Origin: an uncultured Selenomonadaceae bacterium
GTDB taxonomy: Bacteria; Bacillota; Negativicutes; Selenomonadales; Selenomonadaceae
Reading direction: 5' to 3'
Length of the DNA: 64,000 nucleotides
Assembly (NCBI GenBank): GCA_905234235.1
Contig: CAJOHN010000014.1
Span: 1 to 64,000 of the forward strand
Made by a program: the position numbers and the translations under genes. Below the pieces are notes generated by a model. That model did no database searches, had not been told where the DNA came from, and worked only from the letters and a program-made list of their open reading frames with translations. Shown piece after piece: positions 10,122 to 17,730 of the stretch (position 1 is its first letter; each line of letters begins with the position of its first letter).

Positions 10122-11243
10122 TTAACTTTCCGAGCCGTTGATAAAAGTTTTTTTTATGGCGAGGTTATCGTCGAAGAGGACAATATCCGCCGCCTTGCCG
10201 ACTTCCAAACTGCCGAGCTTATCGAAAACATTCAACTCGACGGCAGGATTTTTAGTGACGAGTTCGACGCCCGCCGCAATGTCAAGCTTTGTATTCGCGC
10301 AAAAATTTCTAAGGACTTCGTTCATTTTGGCGACGCTCCCGACAAGTGTACCGTCTTCAAGCGTGGCGAGGTTGCCCTTAACAAAAACTTTTTGCCCACC
10401 GAGTTCGCTTAAGCCCTCGCCAATGCCGCAAGCTCTTATCGAATCGGTTATCAAAATAATTTGACTGCGCGGCTTAACTTTATTAACAATCCTCTGCGCG
10501 GCGGGGTGAACGTGAACATTATCGGCAATGAGTTCGACAATCGCATTTGAATCAAAAGCCGCTCCGACGACGCCGGGTTTCCTGTGATGAAGTCCTGTCT
10601 GCGCGTTGAAAATGTGCGTAATGTGATTCGCGCCGCGAGCAATAGCCGCCATTGCAACTTCATAAGTCGCCGCACTGTGTCCAATCGATACGATAATATT
10701 TTCTGCGCGGCAACGGTCGATAAATTCAAATCCGCATTCTTCGGGCGCGACGGTTATAATTTTAATCACGTCGACGAATTTTTTTATGAGACTGAAATCT
10801 GCGCGGATAATATTTTCTTCAGCCTGCGCGCCTTTGAATTTTTTGCTGATGAACCCGCCTTCCATGTGAGCACCAAGAATCTTCGCGCCCTTAGAAAAAT
10901 TTTTACCTGCGCGGATTCTCTCAAATGCTCGATAAATTTTTTCAAGCGGCATTGTCATAGTGGTCGGCAAAAAACTCGTGACGCCTGTTGACGGCAGAAA
11001 CTCCGCGAATTTTTTCAAGGCGTTAATGTCGTCGTCCATAGTATCAACGCCCGCCGCCCCGTGAATGTGGATATTAATAAAACCCGGCGCGACGAAATTA
11101 TTTTCCGCGTCGATAAGCTCCGCGCCGTCTGCAGGCTCGCCGATTGAAATAATTTTCTCGTCGAAGTTTAAAGCTCCCGCGCAGATTTTAAAGTCGCCGT
11201 TTTCGTCGGGAAGAATCAGCCTCCCGTTTATCAAAGTCTTCAT
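10122..11243 (-). CDS. nagA: N-acetylglucosamine-6-phosphate deacetylase
   Basis: NagA hydrolyses N-acetylglucosamine-6-phosphate to glucosamine-6-phosphate and acetate, in amino-sugar catabolism and cell-wall recycling. The 373-residue protein has the amidohydrolase metal motif 'INIHIHG' (about 56-62), the metal-binding Glu in 'HMEGGF', the histidine motifs 'IGHSAAT' and 'THIFNA', and the catalytic Asp in 'ITDSIRACG'. The start is ATG 11243: 'MKTLINGRL' is the family N-terminus, and the upstream gene stops one base earlier (TGA-C-ATG). No separate ribosome binding site is visible, so translation is probably coupled. NagB is not nearby. Confidence 0.93.
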   Translation of the reverse strand: MKTLINGRLILPDENGDFKICAGALNFDEKIISIGEPADGAELIDAENNFVAPGFINIHIHGAAGVDTMDDDINALKKFAEFLPSTGVTSFLPTTMTMPLEKIYRAFERIRAGKNFSKGAKILGAHMEGGFISKKFKGAQAEENIIRADFSLIKKFVDVIKIITVAPEECGFEFIDRCRAENIIVSIGHSAATYEVAMAAIARGANHITHIFNAQTGLHHRKPGVVGAAFDSNAIVELIADNVHVHPAAQRIVNKVKPRSQIILITDSIRACGIGEGLSELGGQKVFVKGNLATLEDGTLVGSVAKMNEVLRNFCANTKLDIAAGVELVTKNPAVELNVFDKLGSLEVGKAADIVLFDDNLAIKKTFINGSES

Positions 11244-11244
11244 G

Positions 11245-12405
11245 TCAATGGTGGAAAAGTCTGATGTGCGTGAACGCCATCGCGATATTGTACTTGTCGC
11301 AAGTCTCGATAACATTATCGTCGCGAATCGAGCCGCCCGTTTGCGCAATAAAATCTACGCCCGATTGATGAGCGCGTTCAATATTATCTCCGAACGGGAA
11401 GAAAGCATCCGACGCTAACGATACGCCGCGCAGATTTTTCAGCCAAGAAATTTTTTCGTCAGCAGTAAACGGCGCGGGCTTAACCGTAAAAAGATTATCC
11501 CAAGTATCGTCAAAAGTTTCTCCGCCCAAGTAAACGTCAATCGCATTGTCACGGTCGGGACGCTTGATATTTTTCTTAAAGGGAAGTTCAAGGACTTTGG
11601 GGCATTGACGCAAGAACCAATAATCAGCCTTGTTGCCCGCAAGCCTCGTGCAATGTACGCGACTTTGTTGCCCCGCGCCGATTCCGATAGCCTGCCCGCC
11701 CTTAGCGTAGCAAACCGAATTCGATTGCGTGTATTTCAAAGTTATCAGCGCAGTTAAAAGGTCGCGGCGTGCTTCGGGTGTGAAATTTTTATTCAACGTC
11801 GGCACATCAGCTAAACAATCGTCGGAAATTTTTATGTCGTTGCGTTTCTGTTCAAACGTTACGCCGAAAACTTGCTTGGTCTCGACGGCGGGCGGTTCGT
11901 AATCGGGATTCATTTTGAGAACAAGATAATTTCCGCCGCGTTTCGACTTCAAAATTTCCAAAGCCTCCGCAGAATAACTCGGCGCAATAATTCCGTCGCT
12001 GACCTCACGCTTAAGATAATTGGCAGTCGGCGCGTCGCACTCGTCAGATAAAATCGCAAAGTCGCCGTAAGAACTCATCCTGTCAGCTCCGCGAGCTCTG
12101 ACGTAAGCCGTTGCCTGCGCGGATAACTCGACGCCCTCAGCGAAATAAATTTTTCTCAACACATCGTCAAGCGGCTCAGCTACTGCGGCACCTGCAGGAC
12201 TTACATGTTTAAACGAAGCGGCGGCAGGAAGATTAGTCGCCTCGCGCAATTCCCTGACAAGTTGCCAACCGTTAAGCGCGTCAAGTAAATTAATGTAGCC
12301 CGGTCTCCCGTTCAAAACTTCAAACGGCAATTCGCCCGCCTCCATAGAAACTTTCGCGGGCTTTTGATTCGGGTTGCAACCATATTTCAATCCCAATTCG
12401 TTCAT
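11245..12405 (-). CDS. Stand-alone AICAR transformylase (PurH C-terminal domain only)
   Basis: This 386-aa protein matches only the formyltransferase half of PurH, which converts AICAR plus 10-formyl-tetrahydrofolate to FAICAR in purine synthesis. The catalytic 'KHVSPAGAAV' segment and the signatures 'YTQSNSVCYAKGGQAIGIG' and 'IAQTGGSIRDDNVI' are present. The N-terminal IMP cyclohydrolase (MGS-like) domain is absent, so another protein must close the ring. The start is ATG 12405 with AGAGGTG upstream. It is translationally coupled to nagA and divergent from the heptose kinase gene. Confidence 0.9.
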   Translation of the reverse strand: MNELGLKYGCNPNQKPAKVSMEAGELPFEVLNGRPGYINLLDALNGWQLVRELREATNLPAAASFKHVSPAGAAVAEPLDDVLRKIYFAEGVELSAQATAYVRARGADRMSSYGDFAILSDECDAPTANYLKREVSDGIIAPSYSAEALEILKSKRGGNYLVLKMNPDYEPPAVETKQVFGVTFEQKRNDIKISDDCLADVPTLNKNFTPEARRDLLTALITLKYTQSNSVCYAKGGQAIGIGAGQQSRVHCTRLAGNKADYWFLRQCPKVLELPFKKNIKRPDRDNAIDVYLGGETFDDTWDNLFTVKPAPFTADEKISWLKNLRGVSLASDAFFPFGDNIERAHQSGVDFIAQTGGSIRDDNVIETCDKYNIAMAFTHIRLFHH

Positions 12406-12465
12406 GTCAATCACCTCTACATAAAAATTCTGCGCGGCGGCATTTATCCCCTGCCGACTCCGTGT

Positions 12466-12471
12466 TATAAT
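12466..12471 (+). promoter_or_regulatory. -10 box (TATAAT) before the heptose kinase gene
   Basis: A consensus TATAAT sits 28 nt before the heptose kinase start, in the divergent intergenic region. The -35 region is poor. The surrounding TTATAA is palindromic, so it may also serve the divergent AICAR transformylase gene. Confidence 0.5.
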
Positions 12472-12498
12472 GGCAAAAAATTTTCGGAGGATAAAATC

Positions 12499-13482
12499 AT
12501 GACTAAAACTGATTGGCAAAATTTTTTCAATGACAAAGTTGGCAAGTGCAATGTGCTGGTTATCGGCGATATAATGATGGATAAATATTATTACGGCGAT
12601 GTTAAAAAGTTCGCGAGCGATGCGCCCGTGCCCGTTGCCAAAATCGTTAAGCGCAGAACTTCACTCGGTGCGGCGGCGAATATTGCCAACAACCTCGCGA
12701 ATCTTGGTTGCAAAACCTCAGTGGCGGGTTTCGTCGGCGACGATCATAATTTCGAGACGCTATCAACTCAACTTTACGAGAGCGGCATTGACCAAGACGG
12801 CTTAATCGCGACTGAATGGCCTACGACGACTAAGGTTAGGATTATGAGCGGGCACGTTCAAATGTTCCGTATGGATTTTGAAGACCTCGCGCCGCGCAGT
12901 GATGAACAATTCGACGCGCTGAAAACTTTCGTCAAGCGACGTTTAAACGATACTCTCGACGCGATTATCCTTGCCGATTACGAGAAAGGTGTTTGCACGG
13001 AAAGATTTTGTGCTTCGGTTATTCGGGCGGCTCACAATCACGGCGTACCAGTTGTAGTTATGCCTTACGGTCAGCGTTGGATAAAATATTCGCAAGCCGA
13101 TTACATCACGCCCAACGTCGCCAAGATTAATAAAATTTTACTCAGCCCAATCCCGACTGATGACGACGACGCAGCGGAACGTGCAGGACGTTACATCATG
13201 CGCAAGTTCGGAATTAAAAACGTTTTGGCAACTCGCTCAGCCTCCGGAATGACTTTGGTAACGGAAAATGACGCATTCCATTTGCCGACACAAGCCCAAG
13301 AAGTTTTCGACAGCGCGGGCGCAAGTGATACAGTCGCGGCAACTTTCGCAATGGCATTGGCGGGCGGCTTGAAACCGGTTGACGGCGCATATATCGCTAA
13401 CGTCGCGGCGGGCATTGTCCTACGCAAATCCGGAACTTACGCCATCACTCGCGAGGACGTTTTAAAAGAACTTGCAGGCTAA
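12499..13482 (+). CDS. rfaE1: D-glycero-beta-D-manno-heptose-7-phosphate kinase (RfaE/HldE domain I)
   Basis: This PfkB-family sugar kinase makes heptose-1,7-bisphosphate for the ADP-heptose of the LPS inner core, which implies an outer membrane. The 327-residue protein has the RfaE-I hallmarks 'VIGDIMMDKYYYGDV' near the N-terminus, 'SLGAAANIANNLANLG', and the C-terminal catalytic loop 'SAGASDTVAATFAMAL', where GASD replaces the usual GAGD. It ends after the kinase domain and lacks the nucleotidyltransferase half of HldE, so a separate RfaE2 is expected elsewhere. The start is ATG 12499, with CGGAGG 8 nt upstream. Confidence 0.88.
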   Translation: MTKTDWQNFFNDKVGKCNVLVIGDIMMDKYYYGDVKKFASDAPVPVAKIVKRRTSLGAAANIANNLANLGCKTSVAGFVGDDHNFETLSTQLYESGIDQDGLIATEWPTTTKVRIMSGHVQMFRMDFEDLAPRSDEQFDALKTFVKRRLNDTLDAIILADYEKGVCTERFCASVIRAAHNHGVPVVVMPYGQRWIKYSQADYITPNVAKINKILLSPIPTDDDDAAERAGRYIMRKFGIKNVLATRSASGMTLVTENDAFHLPTQAQEVFDSAGASDTVAATFAMALAGGLKPVDGAYIANVAAGIVLRKSGTYAITREDVLKELAG

Positions 13483-13510
13483 AAAATTTTTACAGATTCG
13501 GAGATAAAAC

Positions 13511-14293
13511 ATGACAGACGTACAAAATCAGCCCGACTTGCGCGGCATAAAAATACAAAGGACAGGCGTCACGAAAATACACCTGCCGTTTTTTATTTCG
13601 GACGGCGATAAAATTCAACCCGTCACCGCGCAAATTCAATTCACAGTTTCTTTATCTGAAAATCTGCGCGGCACGCATATGAGCCGACTTACGGAAATTC
13701 TAACCGATCGGACGCGGCAACCGATTTCCATTCCCGACGTTGAAAAAATTTTGCTCGACGCCGTAGAAAAACTTTCAACCGATTTCGCCGCCATAACCAT
13801 TGCCTTTAAATTCTTTATAGAAAAATTTTCGCCGGTGTCAGAAAAAAAATCTCTCTCAGCTGTCGACTGTAAATTTATCGGCGAACTTACTCGCGGCAGT
13901 CGCATGAAGTTTACTTTGGGCTTAGTCGTTCCGTTTACTTCGCTTTGCCCGTGCAGTAAAGAAATTTCGGACTTCGGCGCACATAATCAACGTTCGATTT
14001 GCCGCGTCAAGCTGACATTCAACAACTTTGAAAACATTTTCATAGAAAATTTCGTTCGGCTAATTGAGGCGCAAGGTTCCGCTGAAATTTTCCCGCTCCT
14101 CAAGCGCGAGGACGAAAAATTTATTACCGAAGCCGCCTATCAAAATCCAAAGTTCGTTGAAGATATTTTGCGCGACGTTGTAATTGCTCTGCGCGGACAA
14201 AAAAAATTAGCGGCATTCGCTGTTGAGTGTGAAAACTTTGAATCAATTCACAATCACAACGCCTTTGCCGCTCACGAAGAAATTTTATCTTAA
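13511..14293 (+). CDS. folE2: GTP cyclohydrolase FolE2 (type IB)
   Basis: FolE2 converts GTP to 7,8-dihydroneopterin triphosphate, the first step of folate (and queuosine) synthesis. The 260-aa protein belongs to the metal-promiscuous type often used under zinc limitation. It carries the active-site segment '[17 protein letters not shown]' with the conserved Cys. The start is ATG 13511 behind CGGAGA. It lies 28 bp after the heptose kinase gene on the same strand. Its end overlaps the convergent sucD by 4 nt. Confidence 0.92.
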   Translation: MTDVQNQPDLRGIKIQRTGVTKIHLPFFISDGDKIQPVTAQIQFTVSLSENLRGTHMSRLTEILTDRTRQPISIPDVEKILLDAVEKLSTDFAAITIAFKFFIEKFSPVSEKKSLSAVDCKFIGELTRGSRMKFTLGLVVPFTSLCPCSKEISDFGAHNQRSICRVKLTFNNFENIFIENFVRLIEAQGSAEIFPLLKREDEKFITEAAYQNPKFVEDILRDVVIALRGQKKLAAFAVECENFESIHNHNAFAAHEEILS

Positions 14294-15192
14294 CAGGTAT
14301 GACAAACCTCGTAAATTCCTGCGCGTTTCAAAGTGTTGACGACGGTATCGCCGATGTGCGCGACGGTGTCCGCAACTTCAATCCCGACCGCGTTCAAAGC
14401 CTTAATCTTATCCGCCGCCGTGCCCTTGCCGCCAGAGATTATCGCGCCCGCGTGCCCCATGCGTTTACCGGGAGGAGCTTGACGTCCCGCGATAAATGCC
14501 GCTACGGGTTTTTCGGGCATGTTATCAGCTATCCAACGAGCCGCATCCTCCTCAGCGTCGCCGCCAATTTCTCCAATCATCAAAACCGCTTTAGTCTCGT
14601 CGTCCTCTTTGAACAGTTGCAAAATGTCTATGAAGTCCGAACCTTTAATCAGGTCGCCGCCGATTCCAACCGAAGTCGTTATGCCGATTCCCGCGTTTTG
14701 TAATTGGAATGCCGCCTCGTAAGTCAAAGTTCCGGAGCGCGATACTAATCCGACGTGCCCTTTCTTTTGGACGTTAGCGGGAATAATTCCAAGCTTCGCC
14801 TCGCCCGTCGTCATTATACCGGGACAATTCGGACCGATAAGCCGCGTCTTTTTGCCTTCCATAAACCGACGAACTTTAACCATGTCCATAACCGGAATGT
14901 GTTCGGTAATACAGACGACCAAATCTAATTTCGACTCGACAGCCTCCAAAATCGAATCGGCGGCAAATGCGGCAGGTACATAAATAACAGACGCCGTCGC
15001 GCCCGTCGCTTTAACTGCGTCCTCAACGGTGTTAAATACGGGAAGTCCTTCAACAAGTTGTCCCGCTTTACCGGGTGTCACGCCGCCGACAATCTGCGTG
15101 CCGTAAGCCAGCATTTGTTTGGTGTGGAACGTCGCCGCCTTGCCCGTTATGCCTTGTACTATAACTTTCGTGTTCCTGTCAACTAAAATCAC
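14290..15192 (-). CDS. sucD: Succinyl-CoA synthetase alpha subunit
   Basis: SucD binds CoA and carries the phosphohistidine of succinyl-CoA synthetase, interconverting succinyl-CoA and succinate. The 300-residue protein has the Rossmann CoA-binding start '[15 protein letters not shown]', '[17 protein letters not shown]', and the phosphohistidine loop '[10 protein letters not shown]'. The start is GTG 15192 behind GAGGAG. The beta subunit gene sucC, normally directly upstream, is not adjacent: ppx is there instead. SucC must be elsewhere. The protein fits a succinate-propionate pathway with the mutAB genes at the right end. Confidence 0.93.
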   Translation of the reverse strand: MILVDRNTKVIVQGITGKAATFHTKQMLAYGTQIVGGVTPGKAGQLVEGLPVFNTVEDAVKATGATASVIYVPAAFAADSILEAVESKLDLVVCITEHIPVMDMVKVRRFMEGKKTRLIGPNCPGIMTTGEAKLGIIPANVQKKGHVGLVSRSGTLTYEAAFQLQNAGIGITTSVGIGGDLIKGSDFIDILQLFKEDDETKAVLMIGEIGGDAEEDAARWIADNMPEKPVAAFIAGRQAPPGKRMGHAGAIISGGKGTAADKIKALNAVGIEVADTVAHIGDTVVNTLKRAGIYEVCHTC

Positions 15193-15204
15193 GCTATCAA
15201 CTCC

Positions 15205-16125
15205 TCAGAAAAATTCTCTGTCAATAATCTTGTCGTAAATATACCCTTCGCGAACGCCCGAATCGCTGTAAATTATGTTGAGGCTCCCGAAGCGTTTCGC
15301 CAATACATCGGCAATTATCAAGCCCGGCATAAACGTATGCATCCGCTCCGGTACCGTCTTCATTAATAAAATTTTATCGGGAACAATTAATTCATGGTCG
15401 CGTTGGAAACGGTGCAGAATGTCATGAATTCGCCGAACTTCCATACGCATATTCTGCCGCGTCATTCCGTACATCGCATTGTAAAGAGCCATCGCGCCTT
15501 TGAACGTGCCGCCTATTCCGCAAATCTGCGCGTGACTCACTGCTTGGAATTCTTTAACCGCGCTGACTGTCGCCTCAGCCTCTGCGTACATTTCAGCACA
15601 CTCAACGGCACTCGGCAAAATATGAATCCCAGTGTATCGCGTATGAAAACTCAAGCTCCCAATCGGCAAACTCGCCTTAACTCGAATCTCGCGGTCTTTG
15701 AAGTAAACAATTTCCGTCGAACCGCCGCCTATGTCAATCAGCAAACCTTTTTCGTCAACAAGATTGTGCGTCGCGCCGATAAAATCATAAGTCGCCTCGT
15801 CGTCGCCGCTCATCAACATAATATTTATCCCCGTGCGAAAAGAAATTTCATCAACAGCTTGCGAACCGTTGACTGCATTGCGGAGGGCGGCAGTTGTAAA
15901 GGCAGTCACTTGCGTTATCCCCAAGTCATCCAAAAAATGCCGGTACTCGCCGATTATCTCAACGACTTTATCAATGCCCTGCCGTTGCATAATTCCATCG
16001 CGAACGTAGGATGCAAGTCCGACTGCGTGTTTCCTTTTCATGAGCATTTCGACTCTGTCGCCGTCAATGTCGTATATCGCCATGCGAATTGTATTTGAGC
16101 CCACGTCTATCATCGCGTAGAGCAT
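15205..16125 (-). CDS. ppx: Ppx/GppA-family exopolyphosphatase
   Basis: This is a short single-module Ppx/GppA phosphatase of about 306 aa, like Aquifex and clostridial Ppx2, that removes phosphate from polyphosphate or pppGpp. It begins with the ASKHA phosphate loop 'MIDVGSNTIRM'. Also visible are 'LIDIGGGSTEIVYF' (second phosphate loop) and the C-terminal 'SDSGVREGYIYDKI'. The start is ATG 16125, 8 nt after AAGGAGG. The in-frame GTG 16134 would overlap that site. It probably forms one transcript with sucD, 12 bp downstream. Confidence 0.9.
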   Translation of the reverse strand: MLYAMIDVGSNTIRMAIYDIDGDRVEMLMKRKHAVGLASYVRDGIMQRQGIDKVVEIIGEYRHFLDDLGITQVTAFTTAALRNAVNGSQAVDEISFRTGINIMLMSGDDEATYDFIGATHNLVDEKGLLIDIGGGSTEIVYFKDREIRVKASLPIGSLSFHTRYTGIHILPSAVECAEMYAEAEATVSAVKEFQAVSHAQICGIGGTFKGAMALYNAMYGMTRQNMRMEVRRIHDILHRFQRDHELIVPDKILLMKTVPERMHTFMPGLIIADVLAKRFGSLNIIYSDSGVREGYIYDKIIDREFF

Positions 16126-16179
16126 TCTGCCCACCTCCTTAACAAAAAAATATTCTGCGTTCGCGCTGATTAACCTGCT

Positions 16180-16644
16180 TTAGTTTTGAATTTCACTCGG
16201 AGCTTTGTTGATAATTTTTCCGTCGCGGTCAAGGTAAACAACTTTGGCAATCCGCGCATTGATAATCATACGGCGGCAAAGTTTGCACGGTTCGCCCGAA
16301 GCATTACTACCGTCCGCGCAGTTTATTCCCGCAATGTAAATCGTCGCGCCTTCCATTTTATTTGGGTCGGCGTTGATAATCGCATTCTGTTCGGCGTGTA
16401 CTGCTACACAAAGTTCGTAACGTTCGCCCTTCGGCACATGAAGACGTTCGCGCTCACAAATGCCGCTGTCTATGCAATTCGTCTCGCCGCGAGGTGCCCC
16501 ATTGTAACCCGTGCTGATGATAATTTTATCCTTGACAATAATCGCCCCGTAACGTCGACGTAAACAAGTTGCACGCTTGCCGACTTCGCGGGCTATGTTC
16601 AAAAAATATTCGTCCCAATCTGGGCGCGTATGCTTTTCGTTCAT
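16180..16644 (-). CDS. comEB: dCMP deaminase (ComEB family)
   Basis: This zinc-dependent deoxycytidylate deaminase of 154 aa supplies dUMP for thymidylate synthesis. The zinc site is visible as 'AVHAEQNAI' and 'GEPCKLCRRMI', and 'GYNGAPRGETNC' is typical of the family. The start is ATG 16644, with GGGAGG 5-6 nt upstream. The in-frame ATG 27 bp further upstream has no ribosome binding site. It is first in line before ppx and sucD. Confidence 0.9.
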   Translation of the reverse strand: MNEKHTRPDWDEYFLNIAREVGKRATCLRRRYGAIIVKDKIIISTGYNGAPRGETNCIDSGICERERLHVPKGERYELCVAVHAEQNAIINADPNKMEGATIYIAGINCADGSNASGEPCKLCRRMIINARIAKVVYLDRDGKIINKAPSEIQN

Positions 16645-16710
16645 GGCAGCCTCCCAAAAATTTTCCGCCATTATACAACAAGTGCCGCCGCCTTGAACAG
16701 TTGAAGCGCA

Positions 16711-16739
16711 TTGAAAATTTTCATTTGGCGTTGTAAAAT
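16711..16739 (+). promoter_or_regulatory. Promoter of small-peptide unit A1
   Basis: TTGAAA (16711-16716), a 17-nt spacer and TAAAAT (16734-16739) form a good sigma-A type promoter, about 50 nt upstream of the A1 peptide start. Confidence 0.75.
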
Positions 16740-16794
16740 CTGCCTGTCGTTATCCGACCCCACCGTTGTAGTTTTGGGTAAGGGGGTGATAGCG

Positions 16795-16917
16795 GTGCGG
16801 AAGTTCCGCAAACGCGCAAAAAAACGCGTCAAAAAAATCGTGAAAAGAATCGTGGAAAGCGTCATAGGGCGTTTCATCTACGACGTGCTCAAAAAAATCT
16901 TTGAGGATGACGACTAG
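16795..16917 (+). CDS. Small cationic amphipathic peptide A1 (40 aa), candidate type I toxin
   Basis: The GTG start lies 4-5 nt behind AGGGGGTGAT. The peptide has a strongly basic N-terminal half (RKFRKRAKKRVKK), an amphipathic core 'KRIVESVIGRFIYDVLKKI' and an acidic tail (EDDD). Its core aligns with the two neighbouring peptides (K-I-V-E-S-[VL]-I-x-R-x-[FI]-Y-D). With its own promoter, leader, terminator and convergent antisense promoter it resembles membrane-active type I toxins such as TxpA/BsrG in organisation. The sequence belongs to no family I recognise. Alternatives are a secreted cytolytic or modulin-like peptide. Confidence 0.7.
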   Translation: MRKFRKRAKKRVKKIVKRIVESVIGRFIYDVLKKIFEDDD

Positions 16918-16921
16918 AGCA

Positions 16922-17026
16922 CGAAATTGCGCTGTTAAATAGCGCAACCCCCGAAAGGTTTTCGCCGACCTATTCGGGGGTTTTTGCTTTGTGATAACGG
17001 TGAAGATTAGTTCCGCAATTAATCTC
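16922..17026 (-). ncRNA. Putative antisense RNA to the 3' end of unit A1
   Basis: On the minus strand TTGCAA (17061-17056), a 17-nt spacer and TATAAT (17038-17033) form a strong promoter reading into the A1 unit, giving a start near 17026. No minus-strand gene follows, so the product would be a short RNA complementary to the A1 3' UTR and terminator. A hairpin (16947-16927) followed by a short T stretch is a possible 3' end. The promoter is seen directly; the RNA and its ends are inferred. Confidence 0.55.
16948..16986 (+). terminator. Terminator of unit A1
   Basis: CCCCCGAA pairs with TTCGGGGG, followed by TTTTTG. This is a strong intrinsic terminator shared by all three units. Confidence 0.85.
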
Positions 17027-17032
17027 ACGCGC

Positions 17033-17061
17033 ATTATATCAGCCGCTTAAAAATTTTGCAA
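17033..17061 (-). promoter_or_regulatory. Antisense promoter facing unit A1
   Basis: TTGCAA, 17 nt, TATAATGCGCG. It sits back-to-back with the sense promoter of unit A2 (-35 at 17066), so the two -35 boxes are only 4 nt apart. Confidence 0.72.
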
Positions 17062-17065
17062 GCCT

Positions 17066-17094
17066 TTGATAAATCATCGTGCTTAGTGTAAAAT
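17066..17094 (+). promoter_or_regulatory. Promoter of small-peptide unit A2
   Basis: TTGATA (17066-17071), a 17-nt spacer, TAAAAT (17089-17094). Confidence 0.75.
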
Positions 17095-17149
17095 ATATTT
17101 GTCGTTGTCCGACCCCAAAGCTTTAATCCAGGGTGAGGGGGTGAGAACG

Positions 17150-17257
17150 ATGGGGAATCTTTTCAGGCGGCTCTTCAAGAAAATCGTTGAGAGCGTCATT
17201 GTCCGTATAATATATGATTGGCTCAAACATCTCTTTGACGAGGATGACGACGATTGA
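17150..17257 (+). CDS. Small amphipathic peptide A2 (35 aa), candidate type I toxin
   Basis: ATG 17150 follows AGGGGGTGAGAACG. The peptide starts 'MGNLFRRLFKKIVESVI' and ends in an acidic run (DEDDDD). A single amphipathic or membrane-inserting helix with basic N-terminal and acidic C-terminal ends is predicted by eye. It shares the 'KKIVES-I-R-IYDW-K-LF' core with A3 and, more loosely, A1. It has its own promoter, terminator and convergent antisense promoter. I do not recognise a known family; the toxin role is inferred from the locus layout. Confidence 0.72.
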   Translation: MGNLFRRLFKKIVESVIVRIIYDWLKHLFDEDDDD

Positions 17258-17259
17258 GT

Positions 17260-17364
17260 CTAAATGCGCTGAATCTTAGCGCAACCCCCGAGGGTCTGTT
17301 GCAATCAGACTTACTCGGGGGTTTTTGCTTTGTGATAACGATGGTTTGTCTTTTCAGGTCTTTC
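17260..17364 (-). ncRNA. Putative antisense RNA to the 3' end of unit A2
   Basis: Minus-strand promoter TTGCAA (17399-17394), 17 nt, TATAAT (17376-17371) reads into the A2 3' UTR with a predicted start near 17364. A hairpin at 17283-17265 followed by a short T-rich stretch may end the transcript. The RNA itself is inferred. Confidence 0.55.
17285..17326 (+). terminator. Terminator of unit A2
   Basis: CCCCCGAG pairs with CTCGGGGG, followed by TTTTTG. An internal GTCTG/CAGAC stem extends the hairpin. Confidence 0.85.
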
Positions 17365-17370
17365 ACGCGC

Positions 17371-17399
17371 ATTATAATCCGCTGAAAAACTTTTTGCAA
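17371..17399 (-). promoter_or_regulatory. Antisense promoter facing unit A2
   Basis: TTGCAA, 17 nt, TATAATGCGCG, as in unit A1. It is back-to-back with the sense promoter of A3 (-35 at 17404). Confidence 0.72.
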
Positions 17400-17403
17400 G
17401 CCT

Positions 17404-17432
17404 TTGATAAATCATCGCGCTTAGTGTAAAAT
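17404..17432 (+). promoter_or_regulatory. Promoter of small-peptide unit A3
   Basis: TTGATA (17404-17409), a 17-nt spacer, TAAAAT (17427-17432). It is nearly identical to the A2 promoter. Confidence 0.75.
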
Positions 17433-17487
17433 CTGCTTGTCGTTGTCCGACCCCACCGCTGTAGTTTTGGGTAAGGGGGTGAGAACG

Positions 17488-17589
17488 ATGGGGAAAATAA
17501 TCCTCGAAGTACTTAAGAAAATCGTTGAGAGCCTCATCAAACGCTCAATATACGACTGGTTCAAATCCTTATTTGAGGACAACGATTGA
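17488..17589 (+). CDS. Small amphipathic peptide A3 (33 aa), candidate type I toxin
   Basis: ATG 17488 follows AAGGGGGTGAGAACG. The peptide begins 'MGKIILEVLKKIVESLIK', has the shared 'IYDWFKSLF' segment and ends EDND. It is the third member of the tandem family, with the same promoter, terminator and opposing antisense promoter as A1 and A2. Its N-terminus is less basic than that of A1. No family is recognised. The coding call rests on the near-consensus ribosome binding site and on conservation of the peptide core among three copies. Confidence 0.72.
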   Translation: MGKIILEVLKKIVESLIKRSIYDWFKSLFEDND

Positions 17590-17591
17590 AC

Positions 17592-17694
17592 CAAAACTGC
17601 GCTGACATAGCGCAACCCCCGAAGGTCTGTTACCGCAGATCGCTTCGGGGGTTTTTGCTTTGTGATAACGATGGTTAGATAATCCTCAATTCTC
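17592..17694 (-). ncRNA. Putative antisense RNA to the 3' end of unit A3
   Basis: The minus-strand promoter TTGACA (17730-17725), 18 nt, TATAAT (17706-17701) is essentially consensus and reads into the A3 3' UTR. The hairpin 17614-17598 followed by GTTTTGG is a plausible 3' end. Transcript and length (about 100 nt) are inferred. Confidence 0.57.
17616..17656 (+). terminator. Terminator of unit A3
   Basis: CCCCCGAAG pairs with CTTCGGGGG, followed by TTTTTG. Confidence 0.85.
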
Positions 17695-17700
17695 GCGCGC

Positions 17701-17730
17701 ATTATATCATCTACATTAACTTTTTGTCAA
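17701..17730 (-). promoter_or_regulatory. Antisense promoter facing unit A3
   Basis: TTGACA, 18 nt, TATAATGCGCG. The -35 box overlaps the last codons of the MmeI-type gene, yet no gene lies downstream on this strand before ppx-region genes. Its target is therefore the A3 3' end. Confidence 0.75.

Noticed and set aside
15394-16098. A 234-codon plus-strand ORF opposite ppx
   Set aside because: It lies wholly antisense to a conserved gene, without a ribosome binding site or domain.
16795-17589. The three peptides as a leaderless bacteriocin or modulin cluster
   Set aside because: Acidic C-terminal tails, separate promoters and antisense promoters fit a toxin-antitoxin layout better, and no transporter or immunity gene adjoins. 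It is kept only as an alternative.
16711-17700. The three repeated units as a CRISPR array, riboswitch tandem or tRNA-like repeats
   Set aside because: The repeats are about 340 bp with coding potential, individual promoters and terminators. There are no short direct repeats with unique spacers and no aptamer-like conserved fold.
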